Source of the DNA: Pseudomonas sp. PA15(2017)
GTDB taxonomy: Bacteria; Pseudomonadota; Gammaproteobacteria; Pseudomonadales; Pseudomonadaceae
Length of the DNA: 41,712 nt
Reading direction: 5' to 3'
Assembly (NCBI RefSeq): GCF_001945395.1
Contig: NZ_MSXV01000033.1
Span: 1-41,712 of the forward strand
In this document: piece by piece, positions 15,738 to 25,780 of the stretch
Layout: the number at the start of each line of letters is the position of its first letter
Numbering within the stretch: position 1 is the stretch's first letter
Notes under the pieces: generated by a model
What the model saw: only the letters and a program-made list of their open reading frames with translations
Databases searched by the model: none
Told to the model about the DNA's origin: nothing
Program-made: the position numbers and the translations under genes

Positions 15738-16769
15738 TCACTGCCGCTGCTTGATCAGCAGATAAAGAAAATACGGGGTGCCGAACACGGCGACGAAGAT
15801 GCCGGCGGGCAGGTCCAGCGGCAGGAACAGCGTGCGCCCCGCCAGATCGGCGAGCATCACCAGGTTGGCACCGACCAGCGCCGCCATGCAGGCCTGCGCG
15901 GCGAAACCGATGGGGATCAGCTGGCGAGCGATATGCGGGGCGATCAAGCCGACGAAGGCCATGGCGCCGCCCCAGGCGATGGCCGAACCGGCCAGGGCCA
16001 CGCTGACCGCGAGCAGCGCGGCGCGCAGCCACTGCACACGTACGCCGATGCCGCGGGCCAGGCCCTCGTCGAGTTGCTGAACCACCACGTGGCGCGACAG
16101 CAGCACCAGGACCGGCAGCAGGCACAGCAGCACACCCGCCAGCGCCTTGACCTCGTGCCAGCCCGCGCCATACACGCTGCCAGTCAGCCATACATAGGCC
16201 GACAAGGTGGTGCTCAGCGGGCTGAACACCAGCATGAAAGTCGTGGCCGCCGCCAGCATGGCCGACACACCGACACCGATCAGCACCAGCCGCAGCGGTG
16301 ACGTGCCCTGCTTCCAGGCCAGGCCGTAGACCGCCAACGCGGCACTGCCGGCACCGAGCATCGCCGCCAGCGGCAAGCCGCCCATGCCCCAGGTCGCCGT
16401 GAAGGCCGACAGGTACAGCACCGCCGCCGCACTGGCGCCGCTGGACAGGCCAAGCAGATCCGGCGAGGCCAGCGGGTTGCGCACGATGGCCTGCAGGATC
16501 AACCCGGACACCGCCAGGGCGCCACCGATCAACGCGCCAAGCAGCAGGCGCGGCAGGCGCAGCTGCTCGACGATAAAGCTCAGCCCGGCCCCGCCCTCGC
16601 CCATCAGCACGGCAGCGACCCGCTGCGGCGAGAGCATGACCTTGCCCAGGCACAGGCCGAGAACCAGCACGATAAGGCTGAACAGCACGGCCAGCAGCAG
16701 GCGCAATGTCCCGGAGCCTTCGACACGCCGCGAGAAACCGCGCCAGCGCAGGATGCACGGTCTATGCAT
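15738..16769 (-). CDS. cbrC: Ferric achromobactin ABC transporter permease CbrC
   Basis: A 343-residue FecCD-family permease. The N-terminus is basic ([16 protein letters not shown]) and is followed by about nine to ten hydrophobic helices. Family segments include [54 protein letters not shown] and [15 protein letters not shown], the last being the ATPase-contact region. It overlaps the cbrB stop by 8 bases and probably forms a heterodimer with CbrB. Confidence 0.92.
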   Translation of the reverse strand: MHRPCILRWRGFSRRVEGSGTLRLLLAVLFSLIVLVLGLCLGKVMLSPQRVAAVLMGEGGAGLSFIVEQLRLPRLLLGALIGGALAVSGLILQAIVRNPLASPDLLGLSSGASAAAVLYLSAFTATWGMGGLPLAAMLGAGSAALAVYGLAWKQGTSPLRLVLIGVGVSAMLAAATTFMLVFSPLSTTLSAYVWLTGSVYGAGWHEVKALAGVLLCLLPVLVLLSRHVVVQQLDEGLARGIGVRVQWLRAALLAVSVALAGSAIAWGGAMAFVGLIAPHIARQLIPIGFAAQACMAALVGANLVMLADLAGRTLFLPLDLPAGIFVAVFGTPYFLYLLIKQRQ

Positions 16770-17751
16770 GTCGACCTCCGCGTCTTGCCAGGGCGATAAA
16801 GAACTGTGCGCCGAACAACGCGGTCATCACTCCGACCGGCACTTCCTGGGGCAGGATCACCACCCGGGCGAGCATGTCGGCGACCAGCAGCAGCGTGGCG
16901 CCGAGCAGCGCGCAGCCAGGCAACATCACCCGGTGGTCGATGCCGACCAGGCGGCGCACCATGTGCGGCACGATCAGGCCGATGAAACCGATGCTGCCGG
17001 CCAGGGCCACCGCGCTGCCGGCCAGCATCACCACCAGCACGCCGAGCTGCAGGCGGATCAGGCCGGTGCGCTGGCCCAACCCAATGGCGATCTGCACACC
17101 GGCATTGAGCACGTTGACCTGGGCGCCGAGCAGGCAGGCCACCAGCAGCGCCAGCAGTGCGCAGATCAGCAGCGGCACGGCGGTGGCCAGGCTGCGCTCG
17201 CTGAGCGAACCGGCCAGCCAGAACAGCACGGTATCCAAACCTTGTTGGTCGATCACCAGCAGCGCCTGGCTGAACGCCGTGAACAGCGCGGTGATCGCCG
17301 CCCCCGCGAGCACCATGCGCAACGGGTTGAGCGCGCCCTGCCCGCTGTTGCCCACCGTCCACACCAGCGCACCGGCCACGGCGGCGCCACAGAAGGCGCT
17401 CCACAGCCATTGCTCAGGCGCATTCAGGGAGAACAGCGACAGGCTGACGATCAACGCGAAGGTCGCTCCGGCGTTGATGCCGAACAGCCCCGGCGAGGCC
17501 AGCGGGTTGCGGGTCATGGCCTGCATCAGCGCGCCGGCCACCGCCAGGCTGGCACCGATCACCACGGCCATCAGGGTGCGTGACAGCCGGGTGGTATTGA
17601 CCAGCAGGTGATCGACGTTCAGCGGGTCGCCATGCAGCAAGGCGTTGAACACGGTGCGCGGGGCGATCCAGCTGGGGCCGGTGGACAGGCTCAGCATGCA
17701 GCAAACCAGCAGCACTATCGACGCAATGATCAGTTTGCTCCACGCCGTCAT
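16762..17751 (-). CDS. cbrB: Ferric achromobactin ABC transporter permease CbrB
   Basis: A 329-residue FecCD-family permease. Segments diagnostic of the family are [50 protein letters not shown] and [20 protein letters not shown]. It is a paralog of CbrC. The ATG at 17751 overlaps the cbrA stop by ATGA. It has no extra domain. Confidence 0.92.
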   Translation of the reverse strand: MTAWSKLIIASIVLLVCCMLSLSTGPSWIAPRTVFNALLHGDPLNVDHLLVNTTRLSRTLMAVVIGASLAVAGALMQAMTRNPLASPGLFGINAGATFALIVSLSLFSLNAPEQWLWSAFCGAAVAGALVWTVGNSGQGALNPLRMVLAGAAITALFTAFSQALLVIDQQGLDTVLFWLAGSLSERSLATAVPLLICALLALLVACLLGAQVNVLNAGVQIAIGLGQRTGLIRLQLGVLVVMLAGSAVALAGSIGFIGLIVPHMVRRLVGIDHRVMLPGCALLGATLLLVADMLARVVILPQEVPVGVMTALFGAQFFIALARRGGRHA

Positions 17752-18659
17752 GCCGCGGCGTCCTGCAGCAGGGTGCGTTCGATATCATCGAGCACGCGGT
17801 TGGCGCCGAGGATGCCGCCGGAAAATATCCAGGCCACGCCATCCACCCACCACACCTGCCCGGCTTTGGGCGCGCTCATGCGCTGCCATAGCGGGTGATG
17901 GATAATCGCCTGGTAATGGCGCTGCACCGCCGGGCTGTCGGCACGGCCGAACACGAAGAACACGTCGGCGTCGGCCACCGGCAGGCTTTCGCGGCTGCGC
18001 AGCTTGATGGAAACACCGGTGGCATCGCGGCTCTGGCGGTTCCACACGAAGCCCAGCTCAGCCAGCACGCTGCCGGCGAAGCTGTCGGGCAGGTAGCTGC
18101 GCACGTGGTCTTCACGCACGTCCAGCACCGAAACGCTGAGCGGCCAGCGCGCGCCGAACTTGGTGGCCAGGCGCGCGCGTAACCCGCTGATGCGGGCGTC
18201 CCAGCGGTCTTGCAAGGCCTGCGCTTCGCCGTCGCGCGCCGTGGCGGCGCCCATCACGCGCAGGGTGTGGCGGAATTCGAATACCTCGTCGAGCATCACC
18301 ACCGGGCACAGCTGTTCGAGCAGCCCCTTGACCCGCTCGTGGCGAAAGCGCGAGGCGACGATCAGGTCCGGGGTGAGCAAGGCGATGTCCTCCAGGCTCG
18401 GCTGGGTTTCCAGGCCGACATGAGGCACGCCTGCCAGCGCCGGGCGCAGGTAGCGATACATGGGCTTCTCGCTCCACGAATCGACCACGCCGGCCGGCCG
18501 AATGCCAAGCGCCACCGCAGTGTCGGTGGCGCCTTGAAACAAGGTGATGATGCGCTGCGGTGCAGGCCCGGCCTTGGCCAGGGGCATTGCACCGGCAGCG
18601 ATAACGCCCAGGGAAAGGCGCATCAACGTGCGCCTGGACAACGATCCACTAGGTTGCAA
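17748..18659 (-). CDS. cbrA: Ferric achromobactin-binding periplasmic protein
   Basis: A 303-residue FepB/FecB-like binding protein. The N-terminus [20 protein letters not shown] with AKA before the mature part matches a Tat-type signal (SRRTLM), which is seen in some ferric-siderophore carriers; Sec export cannot be excluded. The mature region has [44 protein letters not shown]-like sequence and [13 protein letters not shown]. It binds the ferric siderophore in the periplasm and hands it to CbrB/CbrC. Its start overlaps the acsA stop by 11 bases. Confidence 0.9.
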   Translation of the reverse strand: MQPSGSLSRRTLMRLSLGVIAAGAMPLAKAGPAPQRIITLFQGATDTAVALGIRPAGVVDSWSEKPMYRYLRPALAGVPHVGLETQPSLEDIALLTPDLIVASRFRHERVKGLLEQLCPVVMLDEVFEFRHTLRVMGAATARDGEAQALQDRWDARISGLRARLATKFGARWPLSVSVLDVREDHVRSYLPDSFAGSVLAELGFVWNRQSRDATGVSIKLRSRESLPVADADVFFVFGRADSPAVQRHYQAIIHHPLWQRMSAPKAGQVWWVDGVAWIFSGGILGANRVLDDIERTLLQDAAA

Positions 18660-20520
18660 ACTCGATCCTTTGTAATGGATTGACGACTAGCCCCTTGCCG
18701 AACGGCATGCTGCCCGGCCCACCGGCCCGTTCGATCATCGGGCGCAGCAGGAGTTTCTGCGGCCAGGTTTCGGACTCGAACAACTGGCCACGCAGCACGG
18801 CGCGCGCTTCGTCGTCGAACGGCACAGCGGCGATCCGCTCGCTCAGGGCATCACGCAACACCTGCCAGGCCTGCACGGCCGGTACGTCGTAAACGCGCTC
18901 CAGGGTATCGATGATACCGCGCAGGTTGACCTGGATGCCCAGGGTCTGCAGCCAGAACAGCAGGTCCTCGGGGCGCTCATGGTACAGCGTCTGGGCATGG
19001 CCCTTCTTGATGCGGTACTGCGGGTCGAGCATGCCGTTGCGCTCCAGCCAGGGCACGTACAGGCGCAGCGAGTCGTGATCACGCAGCAACAGCCCGCTGA
19101 CCGTGCCGGCGTCGTATACCAGCACGGCGTTCTGGCCGTGCACCTCGCCGAGCATGCCGAGGCGGAACATGCGCAGGTTGACGTCGAAGAACAAGGTGCA
19201 CAGCTCGCCGAACAGTTGCAGCACCGACGCCGGGCCGCTTGGCAGACCGCGCTGGCGAATGCAGTCGTCGAAGAAATGCCGGTCGCTGTCGGGCAATGGC
19301 GTCCCCAGCGCGGCCATGGGCAGCAGGCGCTTGGCGGGGTCTGCGAGCAGCGCTGGCGGGTAGCCCCGGACCATGGCCGAGAGGTGGCGCGGCGCTTCGT
19401 CGAACAAGGTACCCCCGTCGGGCATGTAGCCCCACCATTTGCTCTCGTCGCAGATGTGCAGCGCCTCGCGCAGCACCTCGTCGCGCTCGCGGCCCTGGCG
19501 CAGCAGCGCCTCGCTCAGCCCGCCGTTGATCATCTTCACCGCCGGCAGGTAGCGGGAGGCGCCGAGGGAATACACCGCCATCGGCAGTTTGATGTGATCG
19601 GCCGGTGCCGCGGCGCAGGCCAGCGACCGCAGCGACGAAGTGGGGTTGAAGCGGCCATCCCGAAAACTCAGGCGCCGGCACTCGCCACGCTCGAAGGCCG
19701 CGCCGAGCTGCGCAGGCAACACCTGCTCCAGCTGCCAGGGGTGAACGGGCAAAGCGACGTGGCTGTCGGCGATGCCCATGGCGCGCAGTTCGGCGTCGAG
19801 CTGCGCCCGTTGCCCGGGCTCGAGGATGAACTGCGCCGGCTGGCAATTCTCCAGGCCATCGATACCGGCGCCAAAGGTCAGGCAGCTTTTGGCCACCGCT
19901 ACCCAGTTCAGCACCAGGGGCTGGTCGAACTCGGCCTGGTACTCGCAGTACTGGTCGTCATCCAGGCCCTGCTTGGCTTTGGCCAGGGGATGGAACGGCC
20001 GGTCGCGCAGCGAGCCCCACTGTTCCATGGCCAGGAAGAACGCGGCGCCGTCCTTTTCCAGCAGGCCTTCGGTCGGCACTTGGTGGTCGAGGGACAGCGC
20101 GGTCTGCCCGACGCTGGTGCGCAGCACGTCCATGAACAGCTCAATGCCCTTGTCGTTATCGACCGCATCGACCTTCACGCCTTTCAGGGCCAGGGCCATG
20201 AAGGCATCCGTGCTGAGTGGCCGGCTTTTCTGCCCCTGCACGTCCAGCACCGGGGTGCCGGGCACCTTTTCCCAGGCCTGGGTGATGCCGGCGCGCAGGG
20301 CGACCGCCAGGCCGCGCTGTTCGGCGGCGTCGTAGAGCCAGTGCCAGATCTTGTGCGGCACCTGCAGATCAGCCAATGGCGAATCCGGGTGCGCAGCACG
20401 CCAGGTCGCGGGCTCGACCAGGTGGCTGTCGAGGGCGCCGAAGAAATCTTCGGCCAGCAGGCAGTCGACCAGGTCCTGCATCACCAGGTCAGCGGCAATC
20501 GAGTGGTTGGTGTGAGTCAT
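18649..20520 (-). CDS. acsA: NIS siderophore synthetase AcsA
   Basis: A 623-residue IucA/IucC-family (NRPS-independent siderophore) synthetase. ATP and carboxylate binding motifs are HPLAKAKQG, LPVHPWQLEQV, TSSLRSL, KLPMAVYSLGASRYLP, EVHGQNAVLV and RDHDSLRLYVP, all in family order; a FhuF-like region lies at the C-terminus. AcsA is one of three synthetases for achromobactin and joins a citryl intermediate to diaminobutyrate in the proposed pathway. The start MTHTNHSI at 20520 is set by GAGGAAA about 8 bases upstream; the open frame runs further 5' only across acsB. It lies 4 bases from acsB. Confidence 0.9.
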   Translation of the reverse strand: MTHTNHSIAADLVMQDLVDCLLAEDFFGALDSHLVEPATWRAAHPDSPLADLQVPHKIWHWLYDAAEQRGLAVALRAGITQAWEKVPGTPVLDVQGQKSRPLSTDAFMALALKGVKVDAVDNDKGIELFMDVLRTSVGQTALSLDHQVPTEGLLEKDGAAFFLAMEQWGSLRDRPFHPLAKAKQGLDDDQYCEYQAEFDQPLVLNWVAVAKSCLTFGAGIDGLENCQPAQFILEPGQRAQLDAELRAMGIADSHVALPVHPWQLEQVLPAQLGAAFERGECRRLSFRDGRFNPTSSLRSLACAAAPADHIKLPMAVYSLGASRYLPAVKMINGGLSEALLRQGRERDEVLREALHICDESKWWGYMPDGGTLFDEAPRHLSAMVRGYPPALLADPAKRLLPMAALGTPLPDSDRHFFDDCIRQRGLPSGPASVLQLFGELCTLFFDVNLRMFRLGMLGEVHGQNAVLVYDAGTVSGLLLRDHDSLRLYVPWLERNGMLDPQYRIKKGHAQTLYHERPEDLLFWLQTLGIQVNLRGIIDTLERVYDVPAVQAWQVLRDALSERIAAVPFDDEARAVLRGQLFESETWPQKLLLRPMIERAGGPGSMPFGKGLVVNPLQRIEFAT

Positions 20521-20524
20521 GGAA

Positions 20525-21298
20525 TCAGTTTCCTCGCGTCGAGGTGGCGGCCAGCTTGGCCTGGAGGGCGCGAAACGCGATGCCGCGTTCGTCACCCAGC
20601 ACGAAAGTGTTGACGCCGCGTTCGAGCCACCGCAGGTGGTCGTCGGGGTGGCGTGGAATGGCGCAGTACGGGATGCCGGCTGCCTGGGCGGCGCGCCAGG
20701 TGTCGAGCAGCGCTTGCTGCACCGGCGGCTGGTCGATCCGCCACGGCGCGCCGAACGACTGGGACAGGTCGGCAGCGCCTTCGAGGATCATGTCCAGCCC
20801 CGGCACGGCGGCCAGCTCCGCGGCGCGGCGCACGCCCTCGACGCTTTCGACCATGGCCACGACCATGATCTGGGCGTTGGCCTCGGTGACGTACTCGGCT
20901 AGGCTGGCTTTGCCGAAGGCGCCGGGGCGACCGGCATTCAGGCTGCGCTCACCCAGCGGGTGATACTTGCAGGCACGGATCGCCGCGCTCAGTTCCTCGG
21001 GGCGCTCGACCTGCGGCAGGACGATGCCCTGGGCGCCGCCGTCGAGCAGGCGCAACATGCGTTTGGGCGCGAAGTCCGGCACCCGCACCAGGGGCGTGAG
21101 GGCATAGCTCTCGGCGGTGCGGATCATGTGCTCGACGGTTTCCGGGTTGATCAGCACGTGCTCCATGTCGATGATCACGAAGTCGTAGCCAGCCTCGGCG
21201 ATCAGCTCGATGGACGCCGCCGACGGAATCGAGGCGATCAACCCGCGTACCGCCTCGCCGGCAGCCAATTGCTGCTTGAGTCGGTTGGTTCTCAGCAT
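20525..21298 (-). CDS. acsB: HpcH/HpaI aldolase-family protein AcsB
   Basis: A 257-residue TIM-barrel protein of the HpcH/HpaI aldolase group. Landmarks are GLIASIPSAASIELIAEAGYDF, VIIDMEHVLINPETV, GAQGIVLPQVERPEEL, MVVAMVESVEGV (metal-binding Glu) and GLDMILEGAADLSQSFG (metal-binding Asp). In staphyloferrin B synthesis the relative SbnG is a citrate synthase; AcsB is expected to supply citrate for achromobactin in the same way, which is an inference from that relative. It overlaps acsC by 7 bases. Confidence 0.9.
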   Translation of the reverse strand: MLRTNRLKQQLAAGEAVRGLIASIPSAASIELIAEAGYDFVIIDMEHVLINPETVEHMIRTAESYALTPLVRVPDFAPKRMLRLLDGGAQGIVLPQVERPEELSAAIRACKYHPLGERSLNAGRPGAFGKASLAEYVTEANAQIMVVAMVESVEGVRRAAELAAVPGLDMILEGAADLSQSFGAPWRIDQPPVQQALLDTWRAAQAAGIPYCAIPRHPDDHLRWLERGVNTFVLGDERGIAFRALQAKLAATSTRGN

Positions 21299-23157
21299 GT
21301 GCGTGGCCCATGGATGTGCAAGGGATTGGGCACACGCTTGAAACGCCGCTCGCCGTCGCCCAGCAGTCGGCGCTTGGTCAACTCCTCCACCTCGTATTCG
21401 GCGGCGAATACGTCGAATGCTTCGATGCGCGCGGCGTGTTGCGGGTGTTCGCGCTGATAGTCGAGCACCACGTGTGCGGTCATGCGCCAGAACTCGCCCT
21501 CGTCCAGGCCATAGTGCTGACGCAGGAAGATCGCCATCTCGGCCAGACAGATGAAGAAGAACGCGTCACAGGAGAAGTCGCGCACCGCGTTCAGGTCATC
21601 GGTGAGGATGAACGAGTTGCGGTTCAGCTTGGCGTGGCTCGCCGGCAGCGGCACCAACTCGGGCGCCAGTTCCGGGCGAGCCAGGTGCGCCGTCGAGTAC
21701 CGCACGCCGTCGTGGAAGTCCTTCAGGGCGATGCGTTCTGGCCAGCCGTCGCGGTGGATCAGCACGATGTTCTGCCCGTGGGATTCCATGCCGATGCCCT
21801 CGGCATACAGCATGTGCACGATGGGCGCCACGCTGACGCGCAGCAGTTGCTGCACCCAGGCGTGCAGGCCGTACTGAGCGATCCAGGCATCGATGAACGG
21901 CCGCTGCTCGCCTTCGCCATAGCGGTTCTCGACATGGCTCAGGCCGTTGAACGGCACGCCCTGCTCGCCCGGCTTCAGGTAACGGCTGAGGTTTTCCCGC
22001 CAGATCGCGCCCAGGGTGCCGTAGGTCTGGCTCTGGCGGATGGCAGGCAACTGGGCGTAGTCGAAACTGACTCCGGCCACTTCACCGAGAACCACGAAAC
22101 CCAGCTTCTGGGCGGTGGCGTCGCTGGCGATCAGCCGTTGCAGCCAGTCGTTGATGATCGGCCCGTTGAGCACCGTGTGCCGCGCCAGGATGCGCGTGCT
22201 CGACGTGTTGGTCATGCTCAGGGCGAGCTTCACGTAGGGCCTTGTGGGCTGCTCGACGTTGGCCAGGGTGCGGATCGACTGCTGGGGGCGGTAATCCGGG
22301 CCGGACGTGCCCAGGTACAGCAACTCGCCGCCGGCCAGCTCGGCCTGGAAGTTCGGCACGATGACCTGCTCCCACTGCCAGGGATGCACGGGAATCGGCC
22401 AGTAGTCGGCCAGCGCGCGGCCCTGCTCGGCCAGTGCCCGGTCGATCTCGACCCAGCGTCCGGCGCCGAACTCATCCTCGAGAAAGCGCTGCAGGTCGAT
22501 GCCTTGCGACTGGTTCACCGAGCCGAGCTTGCGCGCGATGCCCAGCCAGACCACCGCCAGCGGCTGGCCGAACTCCGGGCCATAACGGCGGTTGTCATCC
22601 AGGGAAAAGCCGATACGCGACTTGTAGCACGGGTGGTAGCTGTGGGCATCCATGAAGTGCCGCTCCAGGCTGTCGGCATCCAGGCTGTGTGGCGCCGCAG
22701 CGGGCCGGTAATCCTGGCTGCGCGACTGCAGGTCCTTGAGCAGCGTCTGCTCCAGTTCCTGGATGAAGCGCGGCATGTGCGGGCCATCGGCCAGCTCGCC
22801 GAGCAGCTCGGCGATGGCCTGGTGCAGATCCGGCTGGCTGACCTGGCCCTCGGCGTCGATACGCTCCAGGGTGGCCGAGTCCAGGCGGATGATGGCGAAG
22901 CTGTCGCTGAGCAGGCCATCGCAGCGGTACTCGACCGCTGCGCCCTGCTCGTCAGTGCCGGCGACGATAAAGCGTTGGCGATCGTCGCCCAGGGGCTCCT
23001 GGCGATAACCCAGTACATCCTCATAGAGCAAGGTTTGCAGCAGTTGCCCGACCACCCGCTGCGACACCTGGCGGTAGCGCTGCGGGTTGGCCGGGGTCGG
23101 CCACGCATGGGCATGGGCGATCAGTTCGGGCACACGAAGGGGAGAAAACGAAGACAT
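21292..23157 (-). CDS. acsC: NIS siderophore synthetase AcsC
   Basis: A 621-residue IucA/IucC-family enzyme. Motifs are HSYHPCYKSRIGFSLDDNRR, PIPVHPWQWEQV, QSIRTLANVEQPTRPYVKLA, SMTNTSSTRILARH, ESHGQNIVLIHRDGWPE and LKDFHDGVRY. It adenylates a citryl carboxylate and condenses it with an amine in the proposed pathway. The start MSSFSPLRV at 23157 has GAGGTG 7 bases upstream. An ATG 15 bases earlier overlaps the MFS stop by ATGA but lacks a Shine-Dalgarno sequence, so it may serve coupling only. Confidence 0.9.
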   Translation of the reverse strand: MSSFSPLRVPELIAHAHAWPTPANPQRYRQVSQRVVGQLLQTLLYEDVLGYRQEPLGDDRQRFIVAGTDEQGAAVEYRCDGLLSDSFAIIRLDSATLERIDAEGQVSQPDLHQAIAELLGELADGPHMPRFIQELEQTLLKDLQSRSQDYRPAAAPHSLDADSLERHFMDAHSYHPCYKSRIGFSLDDNRRYGPEFGQPLAVVWLGIARKLGSVNQSQGIDLQRFLEDEFGAGRWVEIDRALAEQGRALADYWPIPVHPWQWEQVIVPNFQAELAGGELLYLGTSGPDYRPQQSIRTLANVEQPTRPYVKLALSMTNTSSTRILARHTVLNGPIINDWLQRLIASDATAQKLGFVVLGEVAGVSFDYAQLPAIRQSQTYGTLGAIWRENLSRYLKPGEQGVPFNGLSHVENRYGEGEQRPFIDAWIAQYGLHAWVQQLLRVSVAPIVHMLYAEGIGMESHGQNIVLIHRDGWPERIALKDFHDGVRYSTAHLARPELAPELVPLPASHAKLNRNSFILTDDLNAVRDFSCDAFFFICLAEMAIFLRQHYGLDEGEFWRMTAHVVLDYQREHPQHAARIEAFDVFAAEYEVEELTKRRLLGDGERRFKRVPNPLHIHGPRTC

Positions 23158-23168
23158 GGATAGACACC

Positions 23169-24581
23169 TCATGAACGGTGTTCGGACAGGGCCGAGCCGG
23201 GCTCGGCGCCATCGTTAGAAAGGGGAAAACGCCAGGCGAACGGCAGGGCGAGCAGGATCAGCACGGCGGTGGCGATGAACACTTCGCCAACGGCACTGGC
23301 AGTGCCGGCATGGGCTGCCCCCCAGTCATTCCCGAGGCGAACCTGCAGCCACAGCGACGCCAGCACGATGGCCAGGGACGACAGCAGGCGCCGGGAGATG
23401 TTGTTCATCGCCGCGCCCTGGGTGATCAGCGCCTCGGGCAGCACGTCCAGCCCGGCGGTGGTCACCGGCATGTAGGACAGCCCCAGGCCAGCGCCGCGCA
23501 CCACCATCAGCAGGCAGATGGCGAGCATGCCGACATCGTGGTCGATGGTACCCAGGGCGAAGGTCGCCAGGCCGGTCAACAGCAAACCGGCGCAGACGAT
23601 GCCACGCGGCCCGTGACGATCCAGCAACTGGCCGCCGAAGTGGCCGAACAGGCTGGCCGACAAGGCGGTACAGAGCAGTGCGATACCGGTCCAGATGGCG
23701 CTGTGCCCCATCACCATCTGCACCAGCAGCGGCACCAGCACCAGGCACTCGAACATGCCGATGGACTGCACCACGGCGATCACCACGCTGGAACGGTAGG
23801 CCTTCAGGGCGAAGATGCGCAGCTCCAGCAAGGGCGCCGGGTGACGCAACTGATGGCGCACGAACGCCACCAGGCAGAACGCCGCCAGCAGCAGGCCAAG
23901 CAGGTTGAACGGATCAAACAGCGCTTGCAGGTCATGCAGCCGCCCCACGGTGATCATCAGTACGCCGATACCGACCGCGACCAGCAGGTAGCCGCCCAGG
24001 TCGAACGCCTTGGCGGCGCCCGCCTCGCTTTTCGGCAGCACGTTGACGCCCAAGCCGAAGGCCAGCAGGCCGATGGGCACGTTGACCAGGAACAGTGCGC
24101 GCCAGTCGCACCACTGCAGCACCAGGCTGCCGCACAACGGCCCGACCGCCGGGGCAAGCATCACCGCTGCGCCCCACAAGCCGGTCACCGCGCCGCGCTC
24201 ACCTTTCGGATAGACCGAGAAGATGATCGCCAGCGATAGCGGAATCATCAGCCCGCTGGCGATGCCCTGCACCACCCGCGCCGCGATCACCCAGGCGATC
24301 GAGCCAGCCATGGCGCCGAGCAGCGAGCCGCCGATGAACAGCGCCAGACCGCCCAGGTACATTGACTTGCGACCTACGCGCTGGGCCAGGTAGCCCGTCA
24401 GCGGCATGGTCATGCCCATGCTCACCATGAACGCCGCGACGATCCACGTGGCCATCACCGGGCCCAGCGCGAACGCCTCGATGAAGGCCGGCAATGCCGG
24501 GTTCAACGAGGTGTTGTTGAGGCTCACGGTGGTGGTGCCAAGAATCACCGCCACGACCACCAGGCGACGCGACGCCAGCAT
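23169..24581 (-). CDS. MFS transporter (DHA2/EmrB type), likely achromobactin exporter
   Basis: A 470-residue, about 14-helix drug:H+ antiporter-2 type protein. The N-terminal helix has GTTTVSLNNTSLNPALPAF; motif A-like sequence is LAQRVGRKSMYLGG; motif C region is GLWGAAVMLAPAVGP. Residues inside the Acs operon (between acsE and acsC) is the position of the yhcA gene in the Dickeya locus, and export of the finished siderophore is the likely role. It shares one base (TGATG) with acsE and is coupled to acsC. No partner membrane-fusion gene is present. Confidence 0.88.
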   Translation of the reverse strand: MLASRRLVVVAVILGTTTVSLNNTSLNPALPAFIEAFALGPVMATWIVAAFMVSMGMTMPLTGYLAQRVGRKSMYLGGLALFIGGSLLGAMAGSIAWVIAARVVQGIASGLMIPLSLAIIFSVYPKGERGAVTGLWGAAVMLAPAVGPLCGSLVLQWCDWRALFLVNVPIGLLAFGLGVNVLPKSEAGAAKAFDLGGYLLVAVGIGVLMITVGRLHDLQALFDPFNLLGLLLAAFCLVAFVRHQLRHPAPLLELRIFALKAYRSSVVIAVVQSIGMFECLVLVPLLVQMVMGHSAIWTGIALLCTALSASLFGHFGGQLLDRHGPRGIVCAGLLLTGLATFALGTIDHDVGMLAICLLMVVRGAGLGLSYMPVTTAGLDVLPEALITQGAAMNNISRRLLSSLAIVLASLWLQVRLGNDWGAAHAGTASAVGEVFIATAVLILLALPFAWRFPLSNDGAEPGSALSEHRS

Positions 24582-25780
24582 CAGCCATCACCTCGGCCGA
24601 CGAACACCTGCTCCGGTCGTGGATGACAAAGGAAGTCGGCGTGGGAGATGTTGTAGCCGTATGCGCCGGCCATGGGCAGCACCAGCAGGTCACCAACGGC
24701 CGGATCGACCAATTGACGACCACGGCTGAGCACGTCCTTGGGCGTGCACAGCTGGCCGACCACGCTATAGGGCCGCGACACGCCGCTCGGTTCACGGCCT
24801 GCCGCCGGTAGATGGATCACCGGATGATCGTGGCCCTGGGCGACCGGCAGGCGGAACTGGTGGGTGCCGCCGCGGCAGATCAGAAAGTGCTGGCCGTGGC
24901 TGGATTTGCTGTCCAGCACCTCGATGGCGTAATAGCCGCAGTACGCGCTGATGAAGCGCCCCGGCTCGAAACGCACCACCGGCGCATCCGCCAACGCCCC
25001 GAGGCGGCTCTCCAGGTGACGACACAGGCGTGGCCAGTCGAAGCGCTCGCCGCTCAGGTAGTCGACGCCAATGCCGCCGCCGACGTTCAAGTGGGTAACG
25101 GTCTCGGGCCGAGCGGCCAGGGCCTTCCACTGTGCCCAGCGCTCCAGGTACAGATCGAGCAGCTGTTCATGGCGCTCGACCTGCTGCTGGTGGGACATCG
25201 CATGCACATGAAAGCCCTGCAGGCGCAGGTGGCTGCTGGCCTCCACCCGCTTGACCGCCTCTGGCGCCTCGGCCTCGTCCAGGCCGAACGGCGTCGCCGT
25301 GCCGGCCATGGCCAGGCGGCTGGACAGCGTGGCCGGCAGCTCCGGGTTGATGCGGATGAACACCGCCTGCACCCGGCCCAGCTCGGCGGCGATGCGTTGC
25401 AGGCGCTCGATTTCGCCCAGGCTCTCGACATGAATGGCCGCCACGCCCTGGTTCAGCGCGGCGCGGAAGTCGGAGTCCAGCTTGCCCGGCCCGGAAAACA
25501 CGAAGGGCCGGTCGCTGGACGCCGCCTGCAGCCGTTCGATCTCGCCACCGGAGGAAATCTCGAAGCCGTCTACCAACGGCGCCAAAGTGCGCAGGATAGG
25601 CGCTTCGCTGTTGGCCTTGATCGCGTAAAACAGCTCGACACCGGCCGGCAGCGCGGCCATCACCTCGCGCACGTGCTGCGCCAGGGCGTCGAGGTCGTAG
25701 ACGAACACCGCCATGGGATCGGCCGCACGGCTGCGGGCCTGTTCGATGGCATCCAGTACGCTGGCGGGCAGCTTATCCAT
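24581..25780 (-). CDS. acsE: PLP-dependent decarboxylase AcsE
   Basis: A 399-residue fold-type III (alanine racemase-fold) decarboxylase related to diaminopimelate decarboxylase. The PLP lysine is in FYAIKANSEAP. Other landmarks are FEISSGGEIERL, GFHVHAMSHQQ, HLNVGGGIGVDYL (phosphate loop), RFEPGRFI and GQLCTPKDVL with the cross-subunit Cys. In achromobactin synthesis it is proposed to decarboxylate O-citryl-serine to O-citryl-ethanolamine. The start has a strong GAGGAGGTG Shine-Dalgarno sequence and overlaps the acsD stop by 8 bases. Confidence 0.9.
   Translation of the reverse strand: MDKLPASVLDAIEQARSRAADPMAVFVYDLDALAQHVREVMAALPAGVELFYAIKANSEAPILRTLAPLVDGFEISSGGEIERLQAASSDRPFVFSGPGKLDSDFRAALNQGVAAIHVESLGEIERLQRIAAELGRVQAVFIRINPELPATLSSRLAMAGTATPFGLDEAEAPEAVKRVEASSHLRLQGFHVHAMSHQQQVERHEQLLDLYLERWAQWKALAARPETVTHLNVGGGIGVDYLSGERFDWPRLCRHLESRLGALADAPVVRFEPGRFISAYCGYYAIEVLDSKSSHGQHFLICRGGTHQFRLPVAQGHDHPVIHLPAAGREPSGVSRPYSVVGQLCTPKDVLSRGRQLVDPAVGDLLVLPMAGAYGYNISHADFLCHPRPEQVFVGRGDG

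Noticed and set aside
14935..16758. A 607-codon frame that would fuse the cbrC region to cbrD
   Set aside because: The N-terminal part is an out-of-frame reading of cbrC; the true ATPase begins at 15726 and the permease has its own clean frame.
18979..20613. Long plus-strand open frame of about 544 codons opposite acsA
   Set aside because: It is antisense to a clear NIS synthetase. Its translation is rich in Gln, His, Arg and Ala, as expected for the complement of a GC-rich gene, and shows no domain.
21310..23163. Plus-strand open frame of about 617 codons opposite acsC
   Set aside because: Same reasoning: mirror image of a real gene, no motif, no ribosome-binding support.
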